Source: UBA6183 sp046314755 (GTDB lineage Bacteria; Bacteroidota; Bacteroidia; UKL13-3). From it: 28,270 nt of DNA. Below, in pieces: positions 6,998 through 15,383 of this stretch (position 1 is the first letter of the stretch; every line of letters begins with the position of its first letter). Location of the stretch: NCBI GenBank assembly GCA_046314755.1, contig JBKDBG010000010.1:1-28270 (forward strand), read 5' to 3'. The notes beneath the pieces were generated by a model. It was not told the DNA's origin. It worked only from the letters and a program-made list of their open reading frames with translations, and made no database searches. The position numbers were made by a program, and so were the translations under genes.

Positions 6998-8953
6998 TTA
7001 AGCGTCAATATTTGCGTACTTCGCGTTGGCTTCAATAAACTCTCTGCGAGGTGGCACTTCGTCACCCATCAACATGCTGAATATTCTATCAGCTTCTGCA
7101 GCGCTGTCTAACGAAACTCGTTTTAAGGTTCGTGTTTCAGGATTCATGGTTGTGCTCCACAATTGTTCGGCATTCATCTCTCCCAAACCTTTGTAACGTT
7201 GTACATTTACGTTATCAGGATTTCCACCTTTGGCCAAACGTTGAATGGCGTCATCGCGTTGAGGTTCCGTCCAACAATATTCCTCCTCTTTTCCTTTTTT
7301 AACTAAATACAATGGCGGTTGAGCAATGTACACGTAACCAAATTCAATTAACTCTTTCATATAGCGGAAGAACAAAGTAAGAATTAAAGTACGAATATGG
7401 CTTCCATCTACGTCAGCATCCGTCATGATGATGATTTTGTGGTAACGAAGTTTATCAATATTTAATGCTTTATTATCCTCGGCAGTACCGATACTAACGC
7501 CAAGAGCAGTAAACATATTTTTTATTTCTTCGTTCTCGTAAATTTTATGTTCAAGCGCCTTTTCTACGTTTAATATTTTACCACGCAATGGAAGAATAGC
7601 TTGTGTAGCACGGTTACGACCTTGTTTGGCGGTACCACCTGCAGAGTCACCCTCTACCAAATAAATTTCACAAACGGCAGGATCACTTTCCGCACAATCG
7701 GCCAATTTACCCGGTAATCCGCCACCACTCATAACACCTTTGCGTTGCACCATTTCACGCGCTTTTTTTGCGGCATGGCGAGCAGTTGCAGCTAATATTA
7801 CTTTTTGTACAATCAGTTTTGCCTCTTTCGGATTTTCTTCCAAATAGTTATTCAACATCTCACCTACTGCTTGGTCAACCGCACCGGTAACATCACTATT
7901 ACCTAATTTGGTTTTGGTTTGACCTTCAAATTGAGGCTCGGCCACTTTAACGGAAATAACACCGGTTAATCCTTCACGGAAATCATCACCTGAAATTTCA
8001 AACTTCAAGTTTTTAAACATGCCTTCTTTTTCGGCATAGGTTTTTAAAGTACGTGTAAGTGCCCTGCGAAATCCTGCCACATGCGTACCACCTTCGTGCG
8101 TATTGATGTTGTTTACGTAACTGTGTAAATTTTCGGTATAGCCATGGTTATAGGTCATGGCAACTTCTACCGGAATTCCATTTTTTTCACCTTCTACATA
8201 GATGGCAGCAGGCAATAATTTTTCACGTGTACCATCAAGGTAATTTACAAACTCAATCAATCCACCTTCACTAAAAAATGTTTCCTCTCTTAGATTCCCT
8301 GCTTCATCGGCACGTTCATCTTTTAAATGAATGCGAATTCCACGGTTTAAAAATGACAACTCGCGCATACGAGCAGCAAGCGTATCAAACTTATATTCCG
8401 AAACGGTAAAGATAGATGTATCCGGTTCAAAATATTGAATCGTTCCGTTCTTATTACTTTCTCCAACTACTTTTACATCATATAAAGGTTTTCCGCAACT
8501 ATATTCTTGCTGCCAAACTTTACCCTCACGATGAACGGTAGTTCTCATTAAGGTTGACAATGCATTCACACAACTTACCCCCACACCGTGTAAACCACCT
8601 GAAACCTTATAAGTATCCTTATCAAATTTACCTCCCGCATGCAATACCGTCATTACAACTTCTAATGCCGACTTACCTTCTTTCGGGTGCATTCCGGTTG
8701 GAATTCCCCTTCCATCATCTTCTACGCTAATGGCATTATTGGTATGAATGGTCACTGTGATACTTTTACAATAACCCGCTAATGCTTCGTCAATTGAATT
8801 ATCTACCACTTCATATACCAGGTGATGCAAACCACGAAAACCCACATCACCAATATACATGGCAGGACGTTTTCTTACCGCTTCTAATCCTTCTAGCACC
8901 TGAATATTTTCGGCACCGTAATTACTTTTGTTTTCCATTGCACTATCAGTCAT
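6998..8953 (-). CDS. gyrB: DNA gyrase subunit B
   Basis: GyrB is the ATPase subunit of DNA gyrase, which introduces negative supercoils together with GyrA. The product has 651 residues, the length of the form that lacks the large insertion of enterobacterial GyrB. The GHKL ATPase domain shows VYEVVDNSIDEA, EDDGRGIPTGMH and GGLHGVGVSCVNALS. A transducer domain follows. The TOPRIM domain has LVEGDSAGGTAKQGR and TDADVDGSHIRTL, and the C-terminus has QRYKGLGEMN and NPETRTL. GyrB is favoured over ParE by overall similarity and by the QLW-TTMNPETRTL tail. The start could instead be Met6 (8938). gyrA is not in this window. Confidence 0.96.
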   Translation of the reverse strand: MTDSAMENKSNYGAENIQVLEGLEAVRKRPAMYIGDVGFRGLHHLVYEVVDNSIDEALAGYCKSITVTIHTNNAISVEDDGRGIPTGMHPKEGKSALEVVMTVLHAGGKFDKDTYKVSGGLHGVGVSCVNALSTLMRTTVHREGKVWQQEYSCGKPLYDVKVVGESNKNGTIQYFEPDTSIFTVSEYKFDTLAARMRELSFLNRGIRIHLKDERADEAGNLREETFFSEGGLIEFVNYLDGTREKLLPAAIYVEGEKNGIPVEVAMTYNHGYTENLHSYVNNINTHEGGTHVAGFRRALTRTLKTYAEKEGMFKNLKFEISGDDFREGLTGVISVKVAEPQFEGQTKTKLGNSDVTGAVDQAVGEMLNNYLEENPKEAKLIVQKVILAATARHAAKKAREMVQRKGVMSGGGLPGKLADCAESDPAVCEIYLVEGDSAGGTAKQGRNRATQAILPLRGKILNVEKALEHKIYENEEIKNMFTALGVSIGTAEDNKALNIDKLRYHKIIIMTDADVDGSHIRTLILTLFFRYMKELIEFGYVYIAQPPLYLVKKGKEEEYCWTEPQRDDAIQRLAKGGNPDNVNVQRYKGLGEMNAEQLWSTTMNPETRTLKRVSLDSAAEADRIFSMLMGDEVPPRREFIEANAKYANIDA

Positions 8954-9152
8954 AAATTATTATAAAATGAATGTGTAAAAATACACTAAATGCGCCTCCT
9001 AACCTAACTTTAACAGGATTAAAACGGTGTGTTTTTCCACAATTTATACCCAATTGAGCACTTTACCCTTAACAAAAAAAACTGATAACCTTCACATCAT
9101 TTACTGAAAAAAAAGAATATAATTTGTACTCGACATTAATGGCTGTGCATCC

Positions 9153-10169
9153 ATGTACTTTTTTAGAAAAAGCAGTTTAAAATTCAAAATCATCTACGCC
9201 TTATTGCTCATCATTATTCCTATTTCCGTTGGTGTTTTAGGTTATATGGGAATTGAAAAGTTAAGGTTTTTAGATGCGTTGTACATGACTGTGATAACCA
9301 TTGCAACTGTTGGTTATGGAGAAGTTCAACCCTTAACTGATCCGGGAAGAATCTTCACTATCTTTTTAATCATTACAAACCTGGGCATATTTGCTTATGC
9401 CATATCACTCATCACCAGTATATTAATACAAGGCGATTTTTTTGAAACATATAAAATCAGAAAAATGAAAAATGAAATAGCAAGCCTCAGCAATCATGTT
9501 ATTGTATGCGGATTTGGAAGAAACGGTAAAGAAGCTGCAGGCATTTTAAGAAAAAAACGTATTCCTTTTGTCATTATCGAAGCGCGAAAGGAAGTATTGG
9601 AAAACGATGAATCCATTACCTATCATTTAACAGGAGACGCCACAAAAGATGAAACGTTGCTGGAAGCAGGGATTTTAAAAGCAAGAGGATTAATTACCAC
9701 TTTGCCTGACGATGCAAATAATGTGTATGTAACTTTAACTGCTCGAGAATTAAATACACAAATGATTATTGTGAGCAGAGCTTCGGCCGATAGTTCAGTA
9801 AAAAAACTGAAGCGTGCAGGCGCCAACAATGTAATTATGCCGGATAAAATTGGAGGTGTTCATATGGCCTCCCTCATAGTGCAACCGGATGTAAAGGAGT
9901 TTATTGATTTAATATCAGGACAAGGTGATGACATCATGGTGCAAGAATTTGCCGTAGACAACATCATTCATACTATTGGCGGAAACACGTTATTAGATTT
10001 TGATTTAAGAAAAAAAACAGGCGTAAATCCCATTGGAGTTCGCTTTGCTGATGGCACGTATGAAATCAACCCGAGCATGGATAAAACCCTAGCATCGGGA
10101 GATAAAATTTTATTGTTGGCAACTCCGCATCAACTTGGTGAGTTTATGAAATTGGTAAATGGCCTTTAA
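9153..10169 (+). CDS. Two-TM potassium channel with RCK (TrkA-N/TrkA-C) domains
   Basis: The product has 338 residues. TM1 is about 13-34, a pore helix and selectivity filter ATVGYGE follow (TVGYG at 52-56), and TM2 is about 68-92. The cytoplasmic RCK N-lobe begins near 114 with the Rossmann motif GFGRNG (120-125) and contains HLTGDATKDETLLEAG and LPDDANNVYVTL. A TrkA-C-like lobe covers about 245-335 (GVNPIGVRFADGTYEINP, GDKILLLATP). This MthK/Kch-like architecture forms a tetrameric, ligand-gated K+ channel in the inner membrane. The gating ligand cannot be told from sequence. It is divergent from gyrB and convergent with queA, with 6 nt between the stops. Confidence 0.93.
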   Translation: MYFFRKSSLKFKIIYALLLIIIPISVGVLGYMGIEKLRFLDALYMTVITIATVGYGEVQPLTDPGRIFTIFLIITNLGIFAYAISLITSILIQGDFFETYKIRKMKNEIASLSNHVIVCGFGRNGKEAAGILRKKRIPFVIIEARKEVLENDESITYHLTGDATKDETLLEAGILKARGLITTLPDDANNVYVTLTARELNTQMIIVSRASADSSVKKLKRAGANNVIMPDKIGGVHMASLIVQPDVKEFIDLISGQGDDIMVQEFAVDNIIHTIGGNTLLDFDLRKKTGVNPIGVRFADGTYEINPSMDKTLASGDKILLLATPHQLGEFMKLVNGL

Positions 10170-10175
10170 CTAATT

Positions 10176-11417
10176 TTAATTACGCCACAATAATGAGCTG
10201 TCACCGTAGCTTAAAAAACGAAATTTATTTGCTAAGGCATGCTCATAAATCATGCGCCAATCATTTTTTACGAAAGCAGCAATTAATAAAATAAGTGTAT
10301 TTTCAGGTTGATGAAAATTGGTGATTAACCCATCAACAACTTTAAACTCATAACCGGGCGCAATAATTATTTGTGTGCTGCCTTGTAATACTTTTAATTG
10401 ACGTTCGTTCATAAACTGCACAATGGCTGAAAAAGCTTCATGTGCGCTAGGCAAAGTGATGGTTTGCTCGTAGGGTTGCCATTGATGCACGTAAACAATT
10501 TCCTCTTTATTTCCTTCTATTAAAGAAACTCCATACCAATACAAACTTTCTAATGTTCGCATACTGGTTGTTCCAACAGCCACAACCGGCAAGCCATTGC
10601 TCAGTTGGTGGTGTAATAAATTAACGGCATTCCATTCTATATAAATGGTTTCTTCATGCATTTCATGGTTGACAAGCTCCTCTGCTTTTACAGGCTTAAA
10701 CGTTCCTGCTCCTACATGCAAAGTTACTTCAACTTTTTTCACACCGGCTTCGTTTAATTGGTCAAATACATTTTCGGTAAAATGTAATCCTGCGGTTGGA
10801 GCTGCTACTGAACCTTGCACCGAGGCATAGATGGTTTGATAGCGTTCTTCATCGCTTTGTTCGGTATCACGATTTAAATAAGGCGGAATAGGTAAGATAC
10901 CGGCATAATGCAACACTTCACCAAAAAAGAAATAGTCATTATCCCAAGTAAATTTCACTAAAAATAACTCACCCGATTTACCCACTTTTTCGGCTTTTAA
11001 AACAATCTTACCCTGTGGGGTCTCAATTTCTTTTTCCAACACATCCTCTTTCCACCTTTTGGCATTACCTACCATGCATTTCCAAGTGCATCCTTTTTTA
11101 CTTGCATAGGCCAATTGATAATCTAAATGATCAAGCGGTTCAATACAAAACACTTCAATTTGTGCTCCGGTTGTTCGGTTAAACAACATCCTGGCATGAA
11201 TTACCTTAGTATTGTTAAATACAAGTATTGAGCCTTGAGGTAAATGATGATGTAATCGATGAAAAATAGTTTCATCAATTACGCCATTTTTATAAAGCAA
11301 TAATTTCGATTCGTCTCTTTTCTCTAAAGGATACAAAGCGATACGATCATCGGGCAAATGATAGCTGTAATCCTTAATATTGATATTCTTAACTTGATCG
11401 ATAATATAATGCGTCAT
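10176..11417 (-). CDS. queA: S-adenosylmethionine:tRNA ribosyltransferase-isomerase
   Basis: QueA moves the ribosyl part of S-adenosylmethionine onto 7-aminomethyl-7-deazaguanine at tRNA position 34, giving epoxyqueuosine. The 413-residue product has the characteristic opening YSYHLPDDRIALYPLEKRDE and FNNTKVIHARM. It also has AAPTAGLHFTENVF, the HVGAGTFKPV motif, VGTTSMRTLES and a tail with LITNFHQPENTLILLIAAF and FLSYGDSSLL. It is longer than the E. coli enzyme (about 356 residues); Bacteroidota forms are often near 400. The ATG lies 3 nt downstream of the enoyl-CoA hydratase stop, so the two genes are probably one operon. Other queuosine genes are not visible here. Confidence 0.94.
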   Translation of the reverse strand: MTHYIIDQVKNINIKDYSYHLPDDRIALYPLEKRDESKLLLYKNGVIDETIFHRLHHHLPQGSILVFNNTKVIHARMLFNRTTGAQIEVFCIEPLDHLDYQLAYASKKGCTWKCMVGNAKRWKEDVLEKEIETPQGKIVLKAEKVGKSGELFLVKFTWDNDYFFFGEVLHYAGILPIPPYLNRDTEQSDEERYQTIYASVQGSVAAPTAGLHFTENVFDQLNEAGVKKVEVTLHVGAGTFKPVKAEELVNHEMHEETIYIEWNAVNLLHHQLSNGLPVVAVGTTSMRTLESLYWYGVSLIEGNKEEIVYVHQWQPYEQTITLPSAHEAFSAIVQFMNERQLKVLQGSTQIIIAPGYEFKVVDGLITNFHQPENTLILLIAAFVKNDWRMIYEHALANKFRFLSYGDSSLLWRN

Positions 11418-11420
11418 GGA

Positions 11421-12200
11421 TTATTTGCCCTTAAACTCAGGTTTACGTTTTTCAACAAATGCCTTCATGCCCTCCTTTTGGTCTTCACTGGCAAAACACA
11501 TATAAAAGTTCTTACGTTCAAAATACAAACCTTCTTGTAAGCCCGATTCAAAAGCCTTTAAAACACTTTCTTTGGCCAAACGTACTGCCACAGGCGATTG
11601 TAGTGCAATTTCATCGGCCAACTTAAAGGCTTCATCCAAATAAACCTCTTCCGGAACCACACGGTTAATTAATCCGGCATCAAAAGCTTGTTCGGCCGAG
11701 ATAAACTTACCGGTAAGAACCATTTCCATGGCCAATGCTTTTCCTACCGCACGGGTTAAACGTTGGGTTCCGCCTGCTCCGGGCATCACCCCTATTTTAA
11801 TTTCCGGCTGACCAAACTTAGCCGATTCACTTGCGATAATCATATCACAAGTCATGGCCAACTCACAACCTCCGCCTAAACAAAAACCACTAACTGCCGC
11901 AATAATTGGCTTTTTTGTTTTTCTGATTTGATCCCAAGTTTCAAACTGGTCTATCATTAACATGTCTATAGCGGTGCGACTTTCCATTTGTTTAATATCA
12001 GCACCGGCTGCAAAAGCACGTTCATTTCCTGTAAGAACTATACAACGTACTTCATCATTTTGATCCAACGCTTGCAAAGCATGCTTAAGCTCCAGCATTA
12101 ACTGTAAATTTAACGCATTCAACTCCTTAGGACGATTTAAACGAATAAGCGCAACATGCGGCTTAATTTGGTCATCAACTAAAATAAACTCGTAATTCAT
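11421..12200 (-). CDS. Enoyl-CoA hydratase (crotonase family)
   Basis: This 259-residue protein has the standard crotonase length. The oxyanion-hole motif GNERAFAAGADIKQM (59-72) is present. Both catalytic glutamates of true hydratases are kept: Glu113 in CLGGGCELAM and Glu133 in FGQPEIKIGVMPGAGG. The PGAGGTQRL sequence (140-148) is also typical. It should hydrate trans-2-enoyl-CoA to 3-hydroxyacyl-CoA, in beta-oxidation or a related acyl-CoA route. Chain-length preference cannot be judged. It is followed 3 nt later by queA and preceded, 4 nt away, by a possible 38-residue membrane peptide ORF. Confidence 0.92.
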   Translation of the reverse strand: MNYEFILVDDQIKPHVALIRLNRPKELNALNLQLMLELKHALQALDQNDEVRCIVLTGNERAFAAGADIKQMESRTAIDMLMIDQFETWDQIRKTKKPIIAAVSGFCLGGGCELAMTCDMIIASESAKFGQPEIKIGVMPGAGGTQRLTRAVGKALAMEMVLTGKFISAEQAFDAGLINRVVPEEVYLDEAFKLADEIALQSPVAVRLAKESVLKAFESGLQEGLYFERKNFYMCFASEDQKEGMKAFVEKRKPEFKGK

Positions 12201-12204
12201 TCTT

Positions 12205-12321
12205 TTATAGCTTCATTAAATTAAACACAATGATGATTACAATTACAATAAGGAATAATAAGTAAATAAACCTACCTTTGAATCCATTATTGCAAAAGTG
12301 GGGCAAACATACAAAAAGCAT
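12205..12321 (-). CDS. Possible small single-TM protein, 38 aa
   Basis: An open frame from an ATG at 12321 encodes 38 residues and ends 4 nt before the enoyl-CoA hydratase ATG. Basic residues (GFKGRF) precede a strongly hydrophobic helix of about 19 residues (IYLLFLIVIVIIIVFNLM), a layout typical of small inner-membrane proteins. A TTG at 12306 is an alternative start. Against it: an AT-rich spacer can give such a peptide by chance, and a TAnnTTTG match on the same strand at 12311-12304 lies inside the ORF, so its first codons may not be transcribed. I know no family for it. Confidence 0.4.
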   Translation of the reverse strand: MLFVCLPHFCNNGFKGRFIYLLFLIVIVIIIVFNLMKL

Positions 12322-12357
12322 TTGAAGCAATATTTTGATATTTTTTTTATGAATACC

Positions 12358-12387
12358 TTGCATTTATAAAATAAACCCCGATATTTG
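12358..12387 (+). promoter_or_regulatory. Promoter of the rpmB-rpmG-DUF4295 operon
   Basis: TTG at 12358-12360, a 19-nt spacer and GATATTTG at 12380-12387 (7/8 match to TAnnTTTG) give the classic Bacteroidota sigma-A spacing. The -7 element ends 23 nt before the rpmB ATG. Confidence 0.7.
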
Positions 12388-12410
12388 CACTCCTTTTAAA
12401 GCTAAAAGCC

Positions 12411-12641
12411 ATGAGAGTTTGTGATTTAACCGGAAAGCGTGCAATGGTTGGTAACAACGTTTCGCACTCCAATACGAAAACTAAGAGACGTTTTTATCCT
12501 AATTTACAGGATAAAAAATTCTATATTCCTGAAGAGGATTTATGGATTACTTTGCGCGTTTCTACCAAAGCAATTAAAACCATCAATAAGATTGGTATTA
12601 CTAATGCTCTTCGCAGATGGGCAAAAGAAGGAACCATTTAA
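12411..12641 (+). CDS. rpmB: Large-subunit ribosomal protein bL28
   Basis: This basic, 76-residue protein begins MRVCDLTGKRAMVGNNVSHS, the standard bL28 opening, and continues with TKRRFYPNLQ and the TLRVSTKAIKTINKIG stretch. It is a component of the 50S subunit. Length and sequence fit the family well. It is the first gene of a compact operon; rpmG starts 16 nt after its stop. No Shine-Dalgarno sequence is visible before its ATG, as is usual in this phylum. Confidence 0.97.
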   Translation: MRVCDLTGKRAMVGNNVSHSNTKTKRRFYPNLQDKKFYIPEEDLWITLRVSTKAIKTINKIGITNALRRWAKEGTI

Positions 12642-12644
12642 TAT

Positions 12645-12649
12645 AGGAG
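12645..12649 (+). promoter_or_regulatory. Shine-Dalgarno-like site of rpmG
   Basis: AGGAG lies 8 nt before the rpmG ATG. It stands out because most starts in this window lack such a sequence, and Bacteroidota ribosomes are known to sequester the anti-SD. Confidence 0.55.
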
Positions 12650-12657
12650 ACTGAAAA

Positions 12658-12840
12658 ATGGCACGTAATAAAAATAGAATTCAGGTTATATTAGAGTGTA
12701 CCGAACACAAAGATTCAGGCATGCCCGGAACTTCACGTTACATCACTAAGAAAAACCGTAAAAATACTACTGAGCGTATTGAGTTAAAAAAATATAACCC
12801 AATCCTCAAAAAAGTAACTGTTCACAAGGAAATTAAATAA
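12658..12840 (+). CDS. rpmG: Large-subunit ribosomal protein bL33
   Basis: The 60-residue product has the bL33 pattern: RIQVILECTEHKDSGM followed by SRYITKKNRKNTTERIELKKYNP. A single Cys is present, not the paired C-x-x-C zinc motifs, so this is the zinc-independent (C-) type. It is part of the 50S subunit. It lies 16 nt after rpmB and 7 nt before the DUF4295 gene, and it has an unusually clear AGGAG upstream. Confidence 0.96.
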   Translation: MARNKNRIQVILECTEHKDSGMPGTSRYITKKNRKNTTERIELKKYNPILKKVTVHKEIK

Positions 12841-12847
12841 TTAAGTC

Positions 12848-12997
12848 ATGGCTAAGAAGGTAGTTGCTACATTAAAAACCGGAACTGGCAAAGAGTTTGC
12901 TAAGGTTTACCGTGCAGTAAAGAACAAAAAAGGTTCTTACTCTTTTAAATCAGAAATTGTTGCCAACGATAGCGTAAAAGATTATTTCAAAAACTAA
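12848..12997 (+). CDS. DUF4295 family protein, 49 aa (probable Bacteroidota ribosomal protein bL38)
   Basis: The ORF encodes 49 residues, begins MAKKVVATLKTGTGKEFAKV and ends KDYFKN. It is very basic (Lys-rich), like a ribosomal protein. DUF4295 genes typically follow bL28 and bL33 in Bacteroidota, as here, 7 nt after rpmG. From memory, ribosome structures of Flavobacterium revealed a phylum-specific 50S protein called bL38 that corresponds to this family; I cannot verify the match here. The terminator right after the gene marks the end of a three-gene ribosomal operon. Confidence 0.85.
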   Translation: MAKKVVATLKTGTGKEFAKVYRAVKNKKGSYSFKSEIVANDSVKDYFKN

Positions 12998-13018
12998 TTT
13001 GATCGTTTCAGATATTGG

Positions 13019-13047
13019 AAAGCACCTTGAATAAAGGTGCTTTTTTT
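13019..13047 (+). terminator. Intrinsic terminator of the ribosomal-protein operon
   Basis: A 10-bp stem (13019-13028 with 13034-13043, core AGCACC/GGTGCT) closes a 5-nt loop, with a run of seven T at 13041-13047. It starts 21 nt after the DUF4295 stop. Confidence 0.9.
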
Positions 13048-13076
13048 ATTTTATGTATGTTTGAGGCAGAATGACC

Positions 13077-13084
13077 TAAATTTG
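13077..13084 (+). promoter_or_regulatory. Probable -7 element of the ftsY promoter
   Basis: TAAATTTG is a full match to TAnnTTTG, 18 nt before the ftsY ATG and directly after the preceding terminator. No clean TTG occurs 19 nt upstream. Confidence 0.5.
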
Positions 13085-13102
13085 CAACCGAAATAATTAA
13101 CT

Positions 13103-14053
13103 ATGGGCATTTTCAGCTTTTTTAGCAAAGAGAAAAAAGAAAAACTTAATCAAGGGCTTGAGAAAACCAAAACCAGCTTGTTTGATAAAATAAGCAAGGC
13201 ATTGGTTGGCAAAAATTCAGTTGATGATGAGTTTTTAGATCAGTTGGAAGAAATATTGGTAACAAGTGATGTGGGCATTGAAACCACTTTAAAAATAATT
13301 AATCGTTTACAAAAAAGAGTAGCCGAGGACAAATACATTAACACCGGGGAACTAAACAACCTATTAAAAGACGAAATCGCCAAACTTTTAGATGAAAATC
13401 AACTCAGCACTCCTGAAGATTTCCAAACTAAACGTGCACAAAAACCCTACGTAATTATGGTTGTGGGTGTAAATGGCGTGGGGAAAACCACTACCATAGG
13501 TAAACTAGCCCATCAATTTAAATCAGCCGGACAAAAAGTAGTTTTAGGTGCAGGTGATACCTTTAGGGCAGCGGCTGTTCAACAGCTAAAAATTTGGGGC
13601 GAACGAAACCAAGTGCATGTGGTAGAACATGGCATGAACACCGATCCGGCTTCTGTTGCTTTTGATGCGGTTAAATATGCAAATGAAAACAACTGTGATA
13701 TTGTGATTATTGATACAGCAGGAAGATTACACAACCGTGTAGATTTGATGAATGAGCTGAGTAAAATAAAACGTGTAATGGGTAAAATTATCGAAAATGC
13801 CCCACATGAAGTTTTATTGGTACTCGATGCCAGCACCGGTCAAAATGCTTTTGAACAAGCCAAACAATTTACTGCTGCCACAGAAGTTAATGCGCTTGCA
13901 CTAACTAAATTAGATGGTACAGCCAAAGGCGGTGTTGTAATAGGCGTGGCAGATATGTTTAAAATACCGGTAAAGTATATTGGCGTTGGAGAAGGCATTG
14001 AAGACCTCCAACTTTTTAACAAACACGAATTCGTAGATTCTTTATTTAATTAA
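13103..14053 (+). CDS. ftsY: Signal recognition particle receptor FtsY
   Basis: FtsY is the SRP receptor GTPase that delivers ribosome-nascent chains to the Sec translocon at the inner membrane. The 316-residue product has a short charged N-terminal A region, a four-helix N domain (about 25-100) and the G domain. Motifs seen are the P-loop GVNGVGKTTT (122-131), DTFRAAAVQQL, DTAGR (204-208), the TKLDGTAKGG guanine-specificity region and the closing GVGEGIEDLQLF. The acidic A domain is nearly absent, as in many non-enteric FtsY proteins. It is followed 11 nt later by rimO. Confidence 0.96.
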   Translation: MGIFSFFSKEKKEKLNQGLEKTKTSLFDKISKALVGKNSVDDEFLDQLEEILVTSDVGIETTLKIINRLQKRVAEDKYINTGELNNLLKDEIAKLLDENQLSTPEDFQTKRAQKPYVIMVVGVNGVGKTTTIGKLAHQFKSAGQKVVLGAGDTFRAAAVQQLKIWGERNQVHVVEHGMNTDPASVAFDAVKYANENNCDIVIIDTAGRLHNRVDLMNELSKIKRVMGKIIENAPHEVLLVLDASTGQNAFEQAKQFTAATEVNALALTKLDGTAKGGVVIGVADMFKIPVKYIGVGEGIEDLQLFNKHEFVDSLFN

Positions 14054-14064
14054 TCCCGTTTGCC

Positions 14065-15372
14065 TTGAAAACAAAACGTAAATCAGATAAAATAAACATC
14101 ATCACCCTTGGGTGTTCTAAAAACATTGTTGACAGTGAAGTTTTGTACAGTCAACTCAAAGCAAATGATTTTGAAGTTGAACATGAAAGTACAAATGACG
14201 ATGCTAATGTGATTATCATTAATACTTGCGGGTTTATTGATAATGCTAAACAGGAAAGCATTGATACTATTTTACGCTTTGCCGAAGCAAAACAAAATGG
14301 GGAAATTGACAAATTATATGTAACCGGGTGTTTATCGCAACGATACATGCCTGAATTGAAGCAGGAAATTCCTGATGTGGATGAATATTTTGGAACCACC
14401 CATTTACCACAACTTTTGAAAACGCTTGGTGCTGATTACAAACATGAGTTAATAGGCGAAAGATTACTCACCACACCAAGTCATTATGCCTATTTAAAAA
14501 TTAGCGAGGGATGTGATCGTCCTTGTTCATTTTGTGCTATACCAATAATGCGCGGCAAACACGTATCAAAAAGTTATGAGCAAATTGAAAGTGAAGTAAA
14601 AAACTTGGTTAAAAACGGCACCAAAGAAATTTTACTGATAGCACAAGACAGTACTTATTACGGCCTAGATTTATACGGAGAGAGAAAACTTGCTGATTTG
14701 CTCAAGAGAATTAGTGATGTAAATGGTTTGGATTGGATTAGATTGCATTATGCATATCCGTCACAATTTCCGATGGATGCATTAGATGTGATGAGGGAGC
14801 GCAGCAATATTTGTAAGTATATTGATATTCCACTGCAACATGCTACTGATAACATGCTCAAAATTATGCGCAGAGGCATCACTGCAAAAAGAACACAAGA
14901 AGTAATAGACAGCATCAGGGAAAAAGTACCCGGCATCGCGATAAGAACAACACTCATTGCCGGACACCCGGGAGAAACGGAAGCAGATTTTGAGGAATTA
15001 TGTCGTTTTGTTGAGAAAAACAGATTCGATAGATTGGGGATTTTCACCTACAGCCATGAAGAAGGAACACATGCCGGAACATTGACTGACGATGTTCCAC
15101 AAGAAGTGAAAGAAGAACGAGCTGCCATTGTTATGGATATACAACAAGGCTTTTCGGCTGAGTTGAATAAACAAAAAATAGGAAAAACTTTTAAGGTACT
15201 TTTCGATAGAAAAGACAGTGGATTTTGGGTTGGTCGTACCGAGTTTGATTCACCTGAAGTGGATAATGAAGTGTTGGTTGATGCCAAATCAAATTTTGTT
15301 CGAATAGGTGATTTTGCAAATGTAAAAATTCACCAAGCAGAAGACTTTGACTTGTACGGCACCATTGTTTAA
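14065..15372 (+). CDS. rimO: Ribosomal protein uS12 methylthiotransferase RimO
   Basis: RimO is a radical-SAM enzyme that adds a methylthio group to a conserved Asp of ribosomal protein uS12. The N-terminal MTTase domain has its three cluster cysteines at C17 (LGCSKN), C55 (INTCGF) and C89 (VTGCLSQRY). The radical-SAM CxxxCxxC is C150/C154/C157 (GCDRPCSFCAIP). A TRAM-like tail covers about 370-435. The LGCSKN and the TxLIAGHPGET features favour RimO over MiaB. The start is TTG; no in-frame ATG occurs before the conserved domain. It probably shares a transcript with ftsY and bshC. Confidence 0.94.
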   Translation: MKTKRKSDKINIITLGCSKNIVDSEVLYSQLKANDFEVEHESTNDDANVIIINTCGFIDNAKQESIDTILRFAEAKQNGEIDKLYVTGCLSQRYMPELKQEIPDVDEYFGTTHLPQLLKTLGADYKHELIGERLLTTPSHYAYLKISEGCDRPCSFCAIPIMRGKHVSKSYEQIESEVKNLVKNGTKEILLIAQDSTYYGLDLYGERKLADLLKRISDVNGLDWIRLHYAYPSQFPMDALDVMRERSNICKYIDIPLQHATDNMLKIMRRGITAKRTQEVIDSIREKVPGIAIRTTLIAGHPGETEADFEELCRFVEKNRFDRLGIFTYSHEEGTHAGTLTDDVPQEVKEERAAIVMDIQQGFSAELNKQKIGKTFKVLFDRKDSGFWVGRTEFDSPEVDNEVLVDAKSNFVRIGDFANVKIHQAEDFDLYGTIV

Positions 15373-15383
15373 CTCTTTGCATT

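Noticed and set aside
9118..9126. TATAATTTG as a promoter of the potassium channel gene
   Set aside because: One base too long for TAnnTTTG and no TTG at the usual distance; not strong enough to list.
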